The notes: generated by a model not told the origin, from the sequence alone. Positions 1-10,324 are shown, numbered from the stretch's first letter. The stretch is DNA of 64,000 nucleotides from Bradyrhizobium sp. AZCC 1693 (GCF_036924745.1 NZ_JAZHSD010000001.1:4960001-5024000), one strand, 5' to 3'. Program-made: numbers and translations.

Positions 1-293
1 TCCGGCGGGATCGCGCCGATCGCGGCCATCAGGCCGAGCGCGATCGGCAGATCGTAATGGCTGCCTTCCTTCGGCAGGTCGGCCGGAGCCAAATTGACGA
101 TGATCCGCCGCGCCGGCAGCGCCAGCCCCGAGGCGATCAGCGCCGAGCGCACCCGCTCGCGCGCCTCGGACACCGCCTTGTCGGGAAGACCCACGATCGC
201 AAACGCCGGCAAGCCGGGCGCGACCTGCACCTGCACGTCGACCGCGCGGGCCTCGATCCCCTCAAAGGCTACCGTAGAAACCCGCGCAACCAT
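1..293 (-). CDS. comM: ComM/YifB family Mg-chelatase-like AAA ATPase (5' part, runs off window)
   Basis: The reading frame starts at an ATG whose first base is 293 and runs off the left edge, so only the first 97 or so residues are visible. They begin [20 protein letters not shown] and continue with [20 protein letters not shown] and a [20 protein letters not shown] segment. This is the characteristic N-terminal ChlI-like domain of YifB/ComM proteins. The AAA core and C-terminal domain lie outside the window. Family members are hexameric helicase-like ATPases that promote branch migration during natural transformation in competent bacteria; the role in non-competent species is unclear. The gene is on the same strand as gshB, yraN and rsmI a few kb away, which are frequent neighbours in alphaproteobacteria. 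Confidence 0.9.
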   Translation of the reverse strand, partial: MVARVSTVAFEGIEARAVDVQVQVAPGLPAFAIVGLPDKAVSEARERVRSALIASGLALPARRIIVNLAPADLPKEGSHYDLPIALGLMAAIGAIPP

Positions 294-415
294 GCCTGCC
301 CCTCGTGACGCAATCAAAGGTAGCGGGGAACCTTGGGGAAAGTCAAGAACGTTACGGGAACGGAGGCGCAAAAGGTCCAAGCCGGATCACCGAGGCATTG
401 GCGCTTCACTCCAGC

Positions 416-598
416 CTAGCGTTCCGTTCGCATGTACGGGTTCTGCTCTGACACAAGCTTCAGCGCCGGATCATCGGCGAGAATGCGCGCCTCCCGGGTC
501 TCCGCGGGCGTCGCGTTCTGCGGGTGACCCCACAAGCTCCACACTCCCAGCCCCACGACGAGCATGCCAGCGCCAATAGCCACAAAGTCTTTGGTCAT
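416..598 (-). CDS. small single-pass membrane protein, hypothetical
   Basis: This encodes 60 residues beginning MTKDFVAIGAGMLVVGLGVW. I chose this ATG because a GGAGG lies 8 bases upstream; a longer in-frame ATG nine codons earlier would place that ribosome site inside the gene. One hydrophobic helix (about residues 5-24) is followed by a polar, acidic and proline-containing tail (WGHPQNATPAETREAR) ending NPYMRTER, which suggests a membrane-anchored protein with a short soluble tail. No family is recognised and no function is proposed. The coding call rests on the good ribosome site and the sensible protein composition. Confidence 0.55.
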   Translation of the reverse strand: MTKDFVAIGAGMLVVGLGVWSLWGHPQNATPAETREARILADDPALKLVSEQNPYMRTER

Positions 599-807
599 TT
601 GCTGGGCCTCCATACCGGCTGCCAAGCTGTCGCGACGCGAGCTTCATCCTCGCTCAGGAAAGACCAATTTCGGCGGTCCGCGATTGTTCCTAAGACATGC
701 CCGTTCGATAAATGCCTCTGAAGAGGCGTCTACGCCACGCACGCGAGCGCTTATTGCCGATCGGGGGCCGGCCTTGTCGACCGGTCCCCCGGGGCCGTCT
801 ACTCCCC

Positions 808-1791
808 TCAGAGCTCCATCTTCATCGGCTCGGGATAATAATGGAATCCATCGCCGGTCTTGGCGATGTGGCCATAGCCTGGCCAGGCAAAGTGATAGGA
901 CATGACCGGGGTCTTGTTGGCCGCGATTGTGTCGAGCAACTTTACCCGGGTCCCCGCCGCCTGTTTCGGGTCGGTGTCGTAGGAAAACTCCATCCGCGGC
1001 TTTTCGAGCAACAGCACGGCGTGGTGCGTGAGATCGCCGAGGAAGGCGAAGGATTTGCCTGATGACGTCACCATGAAGATGGTGTGGCCCACGGTGTGGC
1101 CGGGCGCCGCGATCGCCTGCACGCCGGGCAAGAATTCCTGGCCGTCCTTGATGAACACGATGCGATCGCGCACCGGCATCAGGTTCTTGCGGGCGTGAAC
1201 CACGAAATCCTTCAAGGGACTGCCGAGCTTGCCTTCATCGGTCCAGAACTCGAAGTCGCTCTGGGTGATGTAATATTGCGCGTTGGGGAATAACGGCTTG
1301 TCGTCGGCGCCGACGATGCCGCCGATATGATCGATATGGGCGTGCGACAGTACCACGGCGTCGATATCGCCCGGCTTGATCCCGGCTTCCGCCATGCTCT
1401 TCTGCTGGCGGCCCGTGGTCGGCCCGAATGCTTTCGACGTGCCCATGCCGGTGTCGAACAGGATCAGTCTGTCTCCGTTGTTTACGATCGGCGAGTTCTG
1501 CTCGAGCACGACATTGTCGGGATTGAGGAAGTTGTCGGAGAGCATCTTCCTCACTTCTTCATCGGGCACGCCAACGAAGGTGCCCTTGGGAGGGCCGAGC
1601 GGCAGCGTGCCGTCGGATACGACGGTCACTTCGGCGTCGCCGAGGATGAAGCGGTGCCAGTAGGGCGTCTGCGTGCCGAGCTTTGGTGCCTTGGCCAGCG
1701 CGCTGCCGCCGAGCATCGTTGAGGCGCTGAGACCCACACCGAGTCCTGCGCCGAGCGCAAGCAAAGACCGTCGCGAAAGATTCGTCGTCAT
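808..1791 (-). CDS. Tat-exported metallo-beta-lactamase-fold hydrolase
   Basis: A 327-residue protein. The start MTTNLSRRSLLALGAG was chosen over an in-frame ATG five codons upstream because GGAGGAAG lies 7 bases before it. The N-terminus is a twin-arginine signal (SRRSLLALG) cleaved near ALA-KAP. The mature part has the metallo-beta-lactamase zinc motif HAHIDH at about residues 150-155, a later GHTVGHT histidine and a FLGDLTHH segment that would supply the bridging aspartate. The fold covers lactonases, phosphodiesterases, sulfatases and glyoxalase II; the substrate cannot be read from sequence. It is divergent from amn, with 275 bases between the two starts. Confidence 0.85.
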   Translation of the reverse strand: MTTNLSRRSLLALGAGLGVGLSASTMLGGSALAKAPKLGTQTPYWHRFILGDAEVTVVSDGTLPLGPPKGTFVGVPDEEVRKMLSDNFLNPDNVVLEQNSPIVNNGDRLILFDTGMGTSKAFGPTTGRQQKSMAEAGIKPGDIDAVVLSHAHIDHIGGIVGADDKPLFPNAQYYITQSDFEFWTDEGKLGSPLKDFVVHARKNLMPVRDRIVFIKDGQEFLPGVQAIAAPGHTVGHTIFMVTSSGKSFAFLGDLTHHAVLLLEKPRMEFSYDTDPKQAAGTRVKLLDTIAANKTPVMSYHFAWPGYGHIAKTGDGFHYYPEPMKMEL

Positions 1792-2066
1792 GCGTCTTCC
1801 TCCCACTGATTTTTATAGATTGCAGTAGATGCCCGGACGGATTCATCCGTGGCTACAGGCTGCGCCCGCATCGCAAAATTGGCAAGCGGGATGAGAGAGC
1901 ACGACAGGAATGTGAAAATGCGATGGCGCAGCGCAGCGTTATTTCGCGCCATGCTTCCTTGTGCGCGAAGCAACGAATCGCATCCTGAAATCATGCCGGC
2001 CGGTGGGCCATTTCCTTCCGTTGCCCGGCGGGATTATATGTATCGGCAACCCACGAGGTCAGGCCG

Positions 2067-3542
2067 ATGCCAGACACCATCCTGTCGCCACAGCGGATCG
2101 CCACCGAAGCCTTCACCGACGCGGCCGCGGCGGTCGACCGTCTCGCCGAAATCTACGAACGTAACGTCAGCTTCCTGCGCGCCGCTTTTGAAGCGTATAT
2201 CCGCGGCGACCCGCTCGCCAGACGCGTGCGTGCCGTCTATCCATTTGTCAGGATCACCACAGGAACTCACGCCCGCCTCGACTCGCGCCTCTCTTATGGC
2301 TTTGTCTCGGGCCCAGGCATCTACGAGACGTCGGTGACGCGGCCGGATCTTTTTCGCGGGTATTTCATCGAGCAGATCGGGCTTCTCGTGCAGAACCACG
2401 GTGTGCCAGTCGAGATCGGCGAATCGGACGAACCGATCGCGATTCACTTTGCCTATCGACGCGACATCAACATCGCAGCGAGTGTAGCCACTCGCGACCG
2501 GCCGCTGCGGGATCTGTTCGACACGCCCGATCTCGCTACCATCGACGACGCGATCGTCAACGGCACGCTGCCTGCCGGCCCGCGACAGCCGCTCGCGATG
2601 TTCCGTGCTGCGCGTGTGGATTATTCGCTGCACCGGCTCTACCACTATACGGGAACGGATCCGGAGCACTTCCAGAACTTCGTGATCTTCACCAATTATC
2701 AATTCTATGTCGACGCCTTCGCACGCATCTGCCGCGAGCGCATGGCGGCCGGCGATCCGGTGGCGGATGCCTTCGTCGAGCCGGGTAACGTCATCACGGC
2801 CAGAGCGGGCTTCGACGCCCAAGATCCCACGCACGCGCCGCCGGAGCGCCTGCCGCAGATGCCGGCTTTTCATCTGGTTCAGCAGGCGACCCGCGGCATC
2901 ACCATGATCAACATTGGCACCGGCCCGTCGAATGCGCGCAACATCACCGACCACGTCGCAGTGCTTCGGCCCCATGCCTGGTTGATGCTCGGCCATTGTG
3001 CGGGGCTGCGCAACACGCAGAAGCTCGGCGATTACGTCCTCGCTCACGGATATGTCCGCGAGGATCACGTGCTGGATGAGGAGTTGCCGCTGTGGGTGCC
3101 GGTTCCGGCGCTGGCCGAGATGCAAGTCGCGCTCGAGCAGGCCGTCGGCGAAGTGACGGGGCTGAGCGGGTTTGAGCTCAAACGGGTGATGAGGACCGGA
3201 ACGGTTGCCAGCGTCGACAACCGGAATTGGGAGCTCGGTGACCACGTGGCGACCATCCGGCGCCTGTCGCAGTCGCGTGCCATCGCCCTCGACATGGAAT
3301 CGGCAGCCGTGGCCGCCAACGGGTTCCGCTTCCGCGTACCGTACGGCACCTTGCTTTGCGTATCGGACAAGCCGCTGCATGGCGAGATCAAATTGGCCGG
3401 CATGGCCGGAGACTTCTACCGCCACCGCGTCGGCCAGCACCTTGAGATCGGCCTTCGAGCGCTGGAAAAGCTCAAGTCCCAGGAACGGGAACGGCTGCAT
3501 TCGCGCAAGCTGAGGAGCTTTGCCGAGGTTGCGTTCCAGTAA
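2067..3542 (+). CDS. amn: AMP nucleosidase
   Basis: A 491-residue cytoplasmic enzyme of the length usual for Amn. It hydrolyses AMP to adenine and ribose 5-phosphate in purine salvage and energy-charge control. The N-terminal half is the Amn-specific regulatory domain. The C-terminal half is the nucleoside phosphorylase-like catalytic domain, with MINIGTGPSNARNITDHVAV and LRPHAWLMLGHCAGLRNTQ around residues 280-315 and the DMESAAVAANGFRFRVPYGT segment typical of nucleoside-binding sites. A GAGGTCAGG precedes the ATG. It stands alone between a divergent hydrolase and a convergent membrane protein gene. Confidence 0.95.
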   Translation: MPDTILSPQRIATEAFTDAAAAVDRLAEIYERNVSFLRAAFEAYIRGDPLARRVRAVYPFVRITTGTHARLDSRLSYGFVSGPGIYETSVTRPDLFRGYFIEQIGLLVQNHGVPVEIGESDEPIAIHFAYRRDINIAASVATRDRPLRDLFDTPDLATIDDAIVNGTLPAGPRQPLAMFRAARVDYSLHRLYHYTGTDPEHFQNFVIFTNYQFYVDAFARICRERMAAGDPVADAFVEPGNVITARAGFDAQDPTHAPPERLPQMPAFHLVQQATRGITMINIGTGPSNARNITDHVAVLRPHAWLMLGHCAGLRNTQKLGDYVLAHGYVREDHVLDEELPLWVPVPALAEMQVALEQAVGEVTGLSGFELKRVMRTGTVASVDNRNWELGDHVATIRRLSQSRAIALDMESAAVAANGFRFRVPYGTLLCVSDKPLHGEIKLAGMAGDFYRHRVGQHLEIGLRALEKLKSQERERLHSRKLRSFAEVAFQ

Positions 3543-3602
3543 GCGATGGGACCCGGATTTCTGCCGGCGTCATCGATGAACGGTGGCTCGCCTGAGCGAC
3601 GC

Positions 3603-4421
3603 CTACCAATCGTCGTACATCCACTCCCTCGGGTATCGAGGTCGCGCTCTCGCCTGCGGTGTCCGCTCGGGCTTGCGCAGGGTCGGGGCCGGCTGCGCCG
3701 GAGGCGGTGACGCTCTGGGCGGGCCCTGCTCGGAAACCTTCGCGAGCACGCGTTTCATCTCTTCCTGGCTCGCCTTGAGCTCCGCAATGGCTTTTGAATT
3801 GTCGCTGGCGATCTGCTGCTGGTTCGCCTTCAGCTGTTCGATGTTTCGCTCCAGATTCGCGAGATCGCGCGCCATGGTTTGCAGCAACTGTGTTTGATCG
3901 GGAAGCGCTGCGGGTGCTGTCGGCGCGGCCTCTTGCGGTGCGGCCTGGGCCAGGGTTGTTGTTTGCGGTGGTGTTGCTTGCGCTGGGGCTGACTCCGCCG
4001 CGGCCACTTGAAAGGTGGATGGAGCGGATGGCGCGGAAGACGGCAGATTTTCCGGCGGCAATGATGGCGTTGAAACGGGCTGCGGCGCCCAACGGGCGAC
4101 AATCAGCGTGGGCCCGTCGCCATAAGATAATAGCAAAACCAGAAGGGCAACGACAGTGATGCACGCCGCCAGGGACAAGCCGACGAGGGTCAGGAGCGCC
4201 GGCCTTCCTTCTGGTGGTGGCCGGCCAGGTTGGTGCGGGCGAGATCCTGCCGAAGGTGGACGCGCGTCATCGCGCTCCATTTTTGCAAGCTGTTCAGTCA
4301 GACGCGTGAGCTGTTCGTCTGCGCGCTTGATCTGTTCGTGAGCGTGCGCGAGCCGTTCATCGGCGCCCGCGACCGGGGCATCGTGGGGTTTAATTTCTTT
4401 CGGATCAGGCGTGGAGTTCAT
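3603..4421 (-). CDS. coiled-coil, proline/alanine-rich membrane protein, hypothetical
   Basis: A 272-residue protein of no recognised family. Order of parts: a charged N-terminal segment with heptad character (about residues 23-50, ERLAHAHEQIKRADEQLTRL), a Pro/Gly-rich linker, one transmembrane helix near 79-105 (LTLVGLSLAACITVVALLVL), a low-complexity Pro/Ala/Gln/Thr stretch, a second coiled coil (about 175-225, LANLERNIEQLKANQQQIAS), and a basic Pro-rich tail ending PREWMYDDW. This looks like a cytoplasm-membrane-periplasm linker or scaffold. It is convergent with amn and lies downstream of gshB on the same strand after about 250 bases. Confidence 0.7.
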   Translation of the reverse strand: MNSTPDPKEIKPHDAPVAGADERLAHAHEQIKRADEQLTRLTEQLAKMERDDARPPSAGSRPHQPGRPPPEGRPALLTLVGLSLAACITVVALLVLLLSYGDGPTLIVARWAPQPVSTPSLPPENLPSSAPSAPSTFQVAAAESAPAQATPPQTTTLAQAAPQEAAPTAPAALPDQTQLLQTMARDLANLERNIEQLKANQQQIASDNSKAIAELKASQEEMKRVLAKVSEQGPPRASPPPAQPAPTLRKPERTPQARARPRYPREWMYDDW

Positions 4422-4675
4422 TGGCGTTTCCCTTTCCGTCCAATGTCATCCGAAGGTATCCGGTCGACCAGCCGCCAGCACCCCAGTTTTGTCCAAAGAA
4501 TGGCCGTATGATGGAGAGAATCGCCGCATGACGGAAGATGCGGAATCACATGGCGTGGCGTCTGCTCCGGTTCCATTTAGCTTTAGCCGGCCCGGAGGCG
4601 CACCCAATTCATGCGGCCGAGGTCAGGCCGCACCGCGTTGGCCGAAGGCGTCAGTTCATGTTGCGCGAGGAGAAG

Positions 4676-5623
4676 TTATTTCCCGCCGCGCTTCTTCTCG
4701 ATGGCATCCCAGATCTTTCCAGCGACGTCCGGCCCGCCGAGCCGGGCGATGGCGCGGATGCCGGTGGGGCAGGTGACGTTGATCTCGGTAAGATTGCCGT
4801 CGATCACGTCGATGCCGACGAACAACAATCCTCGCTCGCGCAGAGCGGGGCCCAGCGTGTCGCAGATTTCGCGTTCGCGCTCCGAGAGTTCGGTCGCCTG
4901 CGCGGCGCCGCCGCGGACCATGTTGGAGCGCAGATCGTCCGGGGCGGGCACGCGGTTGACGGCGCCGGCGAATTCGCCGTCGACCAGGATGATGCGCTTG
5001 TCGCCGTTCTTCACTTCGGGAAGGAAGCGCTGGATCACCCAGGGCTCGCGGAAGGTGACCGAGAACATGTCGAACAGCGAACCGAAATTCATGTCCTGCG
5101 GCATGACGCGAAACACCGCGGCGCCGCCATGGCCGTGCAGCGGCTTCATGACAACGGCGCCATGCTCGTCGCGGAACGAATTGATTTCGTCGAGGTCGCG
5201 CGAGATCAGCGTCGGCGGCATCAGCTGCGGAAAGTTGAGCACGAACATCTTTTCCGGCGCGTTGCGTACGCTGGCCGGATCGTTGACGACCAGCGTCTTG
5301 GGATGGATTCGTTCCAGCAAATGCGTCGAGGTGATGTAGGCGATATCGAACGGCGGCTCCTGCCGGAGCAGGACGACGTCGAAATTGGTCAGCGGCTCGC
5401 GTTTGGGTTCGCCAAGGGTAAAATGGTCGCCGATTTCGTCGCGCACGGTGAGCTTTTGCATCGGCGCCACCAGCTCCTCGCCGCGCAGCGAAAGCTTGTC
5501 GGGAGTGTAATAAGAGATGCTGTAGCCGCGCTTTTGCGCTTCGAGCAACAGCGCAAAGGTCGAATCGCCGCGGATGTTGATACGCGCGATGGGGTCCATC
5601 TGGACGGCGATATTCAATTTCAT
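4676..5623 (-). CDS. gshB: glutathione synthase
   Basis: 315 residues, the usual GshB length. It joins gamma-glutamylcysteine and glycine with ATP in the cytoplasm as the second step of glutathione synthesis. The start [20 protein letters not shown] is a family hallmark. The ATP-grasp core includes the [13 protein letters not shown] loop near residue 160 and a C-terminal metal and product site ([20 protein letters not shown]). It is the last gene of the rsmI-yraN-gshB run on the minus strand, with 33 bases after yraN. No strong Shine-Dalgarno is visible, which fits translation in an operon. Confidence 0.97.
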   Translation of the reverse strand: MKLNIAVQMDPIARINIRGDSTFALLLEAQKRGYSISYYTPDKLSLRGEELVAPMQKLTVRDEIGDHFTLGEPKREPLTNFDVVLLRQEPPFDIAYITSTHLLERIHPKTLVVNDPASVRNAPEKMFVLNFPQLMPPTLISRDLDEINSFRDEHGAVVMKPLHGHGGAAVFRVMPQDMNFGSLFDMFSVTFREPWVIQRFLPEVKNGDKRIILVDGEFAGAVNRVPAPDDLRSNMVRGGAAQATELSEREREICDTLGPALRERGLLFVGIDVIDGNLTEINVTCPTGIRAIARLGGPDVAGKIWDAIEKKRGGK

Positions 5624-5656
5624 AGGTGGGGGTCCGGGTCTCTGGAGGGGTTCTTA

Positions 5657-6070
5657 CTAAGTGCTGGCATCGAATGCCGCTAACAGATGGCGTGGCAGAC
5701 GCCGCGGCGCAATCAGGATGGCGTCAAATCGCAGCTCAAATTCGGCATGCTCGGGATGCGCCATCAGCCACCCTTGCGCGGCATCGATGATGCGGGCCTG
5801 CTGGCGCGGGGTCACGGCGTAGGCGGCGTCATCAAGGCTGGCTCGTGCCTTGACCTCGACGAAGGCGACCAGATTGCGCTTCTTCGCTACCAGGTCGATT
5901 TCGCCATAGGGGGTGCGGAAGCGCTTTGCCAAGATGCGGTAGCCCTTGGCCATCAGAAAGGCGGCGGCGCGGCTTTCGGCCGAAAGCCCGGTGCGGAAGG
6001 CTGCGACCCGCTCCGGCGCGGCGAGTTTTGCCGCAGCGTCGGGTGGCTGTGTGCCTTCAATCTTCGCCAT
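5657..6070 (-). CDS. yraN: YraN family (UPF0102) nuclease-fold protein
   Basis: 137 residues from [15 protein letters not shown]. The frame is open further upstream, but that would lie entirely inside rsmI; the chosen ATG overlaps the rsmI stop by 14 bases, a normal coupled arrangement. The conserved UPF0102 core is visible: [20 protein letters not shown], then [20 protein letters not shown], with the D-(x)n-E-x-K arrangement of the restriction-endonuclease-like fold. The cellular role of YraN is not settled. Its constant pairing with rsmI is a known genomic pattern. Confidence 0.92.
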   Translation of the reverse strand: MAKIEGTQPPDAAAKLAAPERVAAFRTGLSAESRAAAFLMAKGYRILAKRFRTPYGEIDLVAKKRNLVAFVEVKARASLDDAAYAVTPRQQARIIDAAQGWLMAHPEHAEFELRFDAILIAPRRLPRHLLAAFDAST

Positions 6071-7010
6071 GCTCGCCTCTGGTTTCTTTCGCGAGCTCCA
6101 GCGCGCGAGCGTAGACCTCGCGGCGTGGCCGCCCCGAGAGCTCGACCGCATGCGCCACGCTATCCTTGACGCTGTCGCGCGCAAGCGAGGCACGCAACAG
6201 GTCATCTAGATCATGCTGCGTCATGACCCCTTCATCGGCGCGCGGCGGGCCGATCACGAGGACGAACTCGCCGCGGGTTTCCAGTTGATCGGCGGCCTTC
6301 GCCAGCTCCGCGATCGGCGCACGTGTGATGTCCTCGTGCAGTTTTGTGAGTTCGCGGCAGATCGCGGCGTCGCGCCCGCCCATGATGTCAGAAAGATCGG
6401 CGAGCGTGTCCTGCACGCGGTTGCCGGATTCGAACATGACGAGCGTAGCGTCGATCCGGGCAAGCTCCGCGAGCCGCGTCCGCCGCGAGACTTCCTTGGC
6501 GGGCAAGAATCCCTCGAAGAAGAACCGGTCTGTCGGCAGTGCGGCGACCGAAAGCGCGGTCAGCACCGAGGACGCGCCCGGCACCGCGATCACGGCATGG
6601 CCGGCGGCGCAGACCTCGCGCACCAGCTTGAAGCCGGGGTCCGATATCAAGGGCGTGCCGGCATCCGACACCAGCGCGATCGAGGCGCCGTGCGCCAGCT
6701 TTTCCAGAATTTTCGGCCGCGCCATCGCCGCGTTGTGCTCGTGATACGGCTTGAGCTCCGCCGAGATCGCATAGCGCTCGGTCAGGCGGCGGGTGATGCG
6801 GGTGTCCTCGCAGGCGATGATGTCGACGCCGGCCAATGTCTCCAGCGCGCGCAAGGTAATGTCGCCGAGATTGCCGATCGGCGTTGCCACCAGATAGAGG
6901 CCGGGAACCGGCTTTGGGGCATTCAGGATGTGGCCGCGGATCGAAAATGTCCTGTTGGCCGAACCCGGTTCGGTGTCGGAGCCGTAGTTGGAACTGGGTT
7001 TTGCGCGCAT
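6057..7010 (-). CDS. rsmI: 16S rRNA (cytidine(1402)-2'-O)-methyltransferase
   Basis: 317 residues. RsmI 2'-O-methylates C1402 in the 16S rRNA decoding centre using S-adenosylmethionine. The tetrapyrrole-methylase fold is clear: [20 protein letters not shown] near residue 38, [13 protein letters not shown], a [23 protein letters not shown]-binding loop and [20 protein letters not shown]. The N-terminus carries about 35 extra, poorly conserved residues ([16 protein letters not shown]...), so translation may start slightly later. It is the first gene of rsmI-yraN-gshB and diverges from the LpoA-like lipoprotein gene across 232 bases that must hold both promoters. Confidence 0.96.
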   Translation of the reverse strand: MRAKPSSNYGSDTEPGSANRTFSIRGHILNAPKPVPGLYLVATPIGNLGDITLRALETLAGVDIIACEDTRITRRLTERYAISAELKPYHEHNAAMARPKILEKLAHGASIALVSDAGTPLISDPGFKLVREVCAAGHAVIAVPGASSVLTALSVAALPTDRFFFEGFLPAKEVSRRTRLAELARIDATLVMFESGNRVQDTLADLSDIMGGRDAAICRELTKLHEDITRAPIAELAKAADQLETRGEFVLVIGPPRADEGVMTQHDLDDLLRASLARDSVKDSVAHAVELSGRPRREVYARALELAKETRGEHGED

Positions 7011-7242
7011 AATGGCAATCTAAAGGGGCTTTGGTGCCAGCGCCATATCCGGCGGGAGGGAGACAAGGCTGAAAGTTCCCCGCGACATACAACGTGCGAC
7101 GGGTCCGTAATCCTTTTGTTTTGGTTAACTAATCCTCGACAATATTGCAGAATCCCGCATGTGGGTTCAGTAGCGGTTCAGGTGCCTCGGCCCAGAAAGC
7201 CGGAATCCTGGCCGACGGCGGTCGGTCAAGAGAAGAGACAAG

Positions 7243-8451
7243 ATGGTAGGCCCGCTCAATCCCAAGCCCGGATCTCCGGATCTCCGGCTATCGGGACCGA
7301 CCCGCCGGACGGCGGTTGGTCTTATTCTCGGTGCGCCCCTGCTCGGCGCCTGCGCCGGCGGCCCGGTTTCGAACCCGTTCGCTACTCCCCAGCCTGAGGG
7401 ACCCGCAGGCCCGCAGCAACAGCCGCTTGCGGTCGGCAACGGGCAGGTCAAGGTCGGCCTGATCCTGCCGCTCTCGGCCGCCGGCAATGCCGGCGTCGCC
7501 GCGCAATCGATGAAGAACGCGGCCGAGATGGCGCTGGCGGAATTCCAGAATCCGAATATCCAGCTTCTGATCAAGGATGACGGCGGCAGCCCGCAAGGCG
7601 CCCAGCAAGTCACTCAGCAGGCGCTCGGCGAGGGCGCGGAAATCATTCTGGGCCCGCTGTTCGCGGCCTCGGTGCCGGCGACCGCGCAACTGACGCGCGC
7701 GCGCGGCGTTTCGGTGATTGCGTTCTCGACCGACTCGAGCGTCGCCGGACGCGGCGTCTATCTCCTGAGCTTCCTGCCCGAATCCGACGTCAACCGGATC
7801 GTCGATTATTCCGCCAGCATCGGAAAGAAATCTTTCGCGGCGCTATTGCCCGACAACGCTTACGGCAATGTGGTGGAAGCAGCTTTCAAGCAGGCGGTCG
7901 GCCGCAAGGGACGCATCGTCGCCTTCGAGAAATATAGCGTCGATCGCTCGGCCGCGGCGCGGACGGTGGCGCAGTCGCTCGGCTCGGCGGATGCGCTGTT
8001 CATCGCCGACGACGGCGAATCGGTTGTGGCGACAGCGGATGCCTTGACCGCGGCGGGCGCGAACTTGCGCAACATCCAGTTGCTCGGCACCGGGCTGTGG
8101 GACAATCCGCGCGTCTATGCGAGTCCCGTGCTGCAGGGCGGGCTCTATGCCGCGCCGGATCCGTCGGGCTTCCGCGCCTTCTCCGGCCGCTACCGCGCCA
8201 AATACGGCGCCGATCCCGTGCGCACCGCAACGCTCGCCTATGACGCGGTCGCACTCGTCGCCGCACTATCGAAGCAGGGCAGCCAACGTTTTGCGCCGGA
8301 AACGCTGACCAACCCGTCGGGCTTTGCCGGCATCGACGGCCTGTTCCGCTTTCGCTCCGACGGCAGCAATGAGCGCGGCCTTGCAGTGATGAAGGTCGCC
8401 AGCGGCGGCAGCACGCCGGTCGCGGGCTCGCCGAAGAGCTTTGGCGCGTAG
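7243..8451 (+). CDS. penicillin-binding protein activator (LpoA-like) lipoprotein
   Basis: 402 residues with a lipoprotein signal: basic residues (RRTAVGLILGAPLLGACAGG) and a lipobox whose cysteine is residue 37. After a Pro/Gln-rich linker the rest is a type I periplasmic-binding-protein fold (VKVGLILPLSAAGNAGVAAQ, LLIKDDGGSPQGAQQV, ILGPLFAASVPATAQLTRAR). This is the arrangement of the LpoA C-terminal domain found in alphaproteobacterial penicillin-binding protein activators. It probably sits on the envelope and stimulates a class A peptidoglycan synthase. The alternative, a branched-chain amino-acid binding protein, is less likely because no transporter genes adjoin. Divergence from rsmI is a common arrangement for this family. 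Confidence 0.85.
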   Translation: MVGPLNPKPGSPDLRLSGPTRRTAVGLILGAPLLGACAGGPVSNPFATPQPEGPAGPQQQPLAVGNGQVKVGLILPLSAAGNAGVAAQSMKNAAEMALAEFQNPNIQLLIKDDGGSPQGAQQVTQQALGEGAEIILGPLFAASVPATAQLTRARGVSVIAFSTDSSVAGRGVYLLSFLPESDVNRIVDYSASIGKKSFAALLPDNAYGNVVEAAFKQAVGRKGRIVAFEKYSVDRSAAARTVAQSLGSADALFIADDGESVVATADALTAAGANLRNIQLLGTGLWDNPRVYASPVLQGGLYAAPDPSGFRAFSGRYRAKYGADPVRTATLAYDAVALVAALSKQGSQRFAPETLTNPSGFAGIDGLFRFRSDGSNERGLAVMKVASGGSTPVAGSPKSFGA

Positions 8452-8487
8452 GCTCTCGAAAAGTCGTGAGGCGTGAACTCTCCACGA

Positions 8488-8513
8488 GTCGTCCCTGCGA
8501 ACGCAGGAACGAC
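8488..8513. repeat. short palindrome of a dispersed repeat family (GTCGTCCCTGCG type)
   Basis: GTCGTCCCTGCG is followed at once by an imperfect inverted copy, forming a hairpin in the gap between the convergent lpoA-like and hemW genes. The same core recurs at about 36061-36086 and in a variant at 48537-48575. It may serve as a bidirectional transcription end. Confidence 0.6.
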
Positions 8514-8518
8514 GGCGG

Positions 8519-9691
8519 TTACGCCGCCAAATCCGCGACCACCGCGTCCAGCACGGGGAAACCGTCTTTCGTCACGCGCAGCCTGCCGTCGGCGTCGACG
8601 CTGATCGCGCCTTCCTCGCGCAAGATCGCGATCCGGCTCGGGTCGAGGGCGCGGCCGGACAACGCCGTATAGCGTTTGGGGTCGATGCCTTCCGCAAGCC
8701 GCAATCCCATCAGCAGAAACTCATCGGCGCGCTCTTCGCTGTTGAGCGAATCGTCGGTCACGACGCCATGGCCGTTGGCCTCGACGCGCATCAGCCAGGC
8801 CTCGGGGCGCTTTTCGGTTGCGGTCGCATGTCTCGCGCCGTCGATGTCCAGCCGCCCATGCGCGCCAGGGCCGATGCCGGCATATTCGTCACCGCGCCAA
8901 TAGACGAGGTTATGCTGGCATTCCGCACCTGCACGGGCGTGGTTGGAAATCTCGTAGGCCGGCAGGCCGCGATGCGCGCAGACTTCCTGCGTCACATCGT
9001 AGAGCGCGCGCGCAACCGCCTCGTCCGGGGTCTTCAATTTTCCTGCCGCATGCAGGCCGAAGAACGGCGTGCCTTCCTCGATGGTGAGCTGGTACAGCGA
9101 GAGATGCTCGGCGGCTTCGGAAATCGCGAGCTTCAATTCGTCGGCCCACATCTGCGGCGTCTGATCGGGGCGGGCGTAGATCAGGTCGAACGAGTAGCGG
9201 TCGAACGCGCTGCGGGCGATCGCGACCGCGTCCAGCGCCTCGCGCGCGCTGTGCAATCGTCCGAGTGCTTTCAGCGAGGCGTCATCGAGCGCCTGCACGC
9301 CGAGCGAGACACGGTTGACGCCCGCTGCGCGATAGCCGCGAAACCGCGTAGCTTCCACGCTGGTCGGATTGGCCTCCAGCGTCACCTCGACATTGTCGGC
9401 GACGCGCCAATGCTTGCCGATCGAATCCAGGATGGAGCCTACGGTCTGCGGCTGCATCAGCGACGGCGTGCCGCCGCCGAGAAAGATCGACGTGACGGTG
9501 CGTCCCGGCGCGCGCGCCGCTGAGGTTTCGATCTCGCGCGCAAACGCACGGGCAAATCTTTCCTCGTCGATCGGCGCGTGGCGGACGTGGCTGTTGAAAT
9601 CGCAATACGGGCACTTTGACAGGCAGAACGGCCAGTGCACGTAGACGCCGAAGGCGGCTCGCTTCGCGTAATGGCGTTCGGCGCTAGCCAA
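8519..9691 (-). CDS. hemW: HemW, radical SAM haem chaperone
   Basis: 390 residues from a TTG start at 9691 (translation [20 protein letters not shown]). A GGAG 8 bases upstream supports it, and the TTG overlaps the rdgB stop by 8 bases; the next upstream ATG would lie deep in rdgB. The radical-SAM cluster motif CxxxCxxC is CLSKCPYC, followed by [10 protein letters not shown] and VTLEANPTS. The HemN-type C-terminal domain is present. HemW proteins bind haem and assist its insertion. They are often misannotated as coproporphyrinogen dehydrogenase but lack the extra N-terminal residues of HemN. It is third in the run rph-rdgB-hemW. Confidence 0.93.
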   Translation of the reverse strand: MASAERHYAKRAAFGVYVHWPFCLSKCPYCDFNSHVRHAPIDEERFARAFAREIETSAARAPGRTVTSIFLGGGTPSLMQPQTVGSILDSIGKHWRVADNVEVTLEANPTSVEATRFRGYRAAGVNRVSLGVQALDDASLKALGRLHSAREALDAVAIARSAFDRYSFDLIYARPDQTPQMWADELKLAISEAAEHLSLYQLTIEEGTPFFGLHAAGKLKTPDEAVARALYDVTQEVCAHRGLPAYEISNHARAGAECQHNLVYWRGDEYAGIGPGAHGRLDIDGARHATATEKRPEAWLMRVEANGHGVVTDDSLNSEERADEFLLMGLRLAEGIDPKRYTALSGRALDPSRIAILREEGAISVDADGRLRVTKDGFPVLDAVVADLAA

Positions 9692-10313
9692 GGCAGATCT
9701 CCGCCAATTTGACGAAGGCGCGCGCCCGGTGCGACAGGCCGAGTCCGAGCGGCGGCAGGCCATGTTTCTCGATCGAGGTCATCTCGCCAAAGGTCCTGAC
9801 GTGCCCGTCGGGCAGGAAAGCCGGATCATAGCCGAAACCGGCGGTGCCGCGCGGCGGCCATACCAGAGTTCCATCGGCCCGGGCCTCGACCTCTTCGAGA
9901 TGGGCGTCGGGCCAGGCAACGCACAGCGCCGACACGAAATGCGCCTTTCGCTTGTCCGGCGTGGTGGCGCCGCGTTCCTGCAGCAGGCGCTCGATCCGGC
10001 TCATCGCCGCCATGAAATCCTTGCCCTCGCCGGCCCAGCGCGCCGAGTAGATCCCAGGCGCGCCGTCCAGCGCATCGACCACAAGGCCGGAATCATCGGC
10101 AAAGGCCGGCAGTTGTGCCGCTTTCGCCGCTGCGATCGCCTTCATCGCCGCATTGGCCCGAAACGTCTGACCGGTTTCCTCGGGCTCAGCCAGGCCCAGC
10201 TCGCCTGCGGAAACGGCCTCGACGCCATGCGGCGCCAGCAATTCCCGCATCTCGGCGAGCTTGCCGGGATTGTGGGTCGCGATCACGAGGGCGCCGGTGA
10301 TTCGACGGTGCAT
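9684..10313 (-). CDS. rdgB: dITP/XTP pyrophosphatase (RdgB/HAM1)
   Basis: 209 residues. RdgB hydrolyses non-canonical purine triphosphates (dITP, XTP, ITP) to monophosphates, keeping them out of DNA and RNA. Family marks are [18 protein letters not shown] at the N-terminus, [20 protein letters not shown] in the middle (metal-binding DD pair), and [20 protein letters not shown] followed by [18 protein letters not shown]. It starts 11 bases after the rph stop and overlaps hemW. Confidence 0.97.
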   Translation of the reverse strand: MHRRITGALVIATHNPGKLAEMRELLAPHGVEAVSAGELGLAEPEETGQTFRANAAMKAIAAAKAAQLPAFADDSGLVVDALDGAPGIYSARWAGEGKDFMAAMSRIERLLQERGATTPDKRKAHFVSALCVAWPDAHLEEVEARADGTLVWPPRGTAGFGYDPAFLPDGHVRTFGEMTSIEKHGLPPLGLGLSHRARAFVKLAEICLG

Positions 10314-10324
10314 GTGGGATCAGA

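Noticed and set aside
4538..5683. Long plus-strand frame over gshB
   Set aside because: It is antisense to a clear glutathione synthase gene and its translation is an Arg/Asp/His-rich shadow, typical of high-GC genomes.
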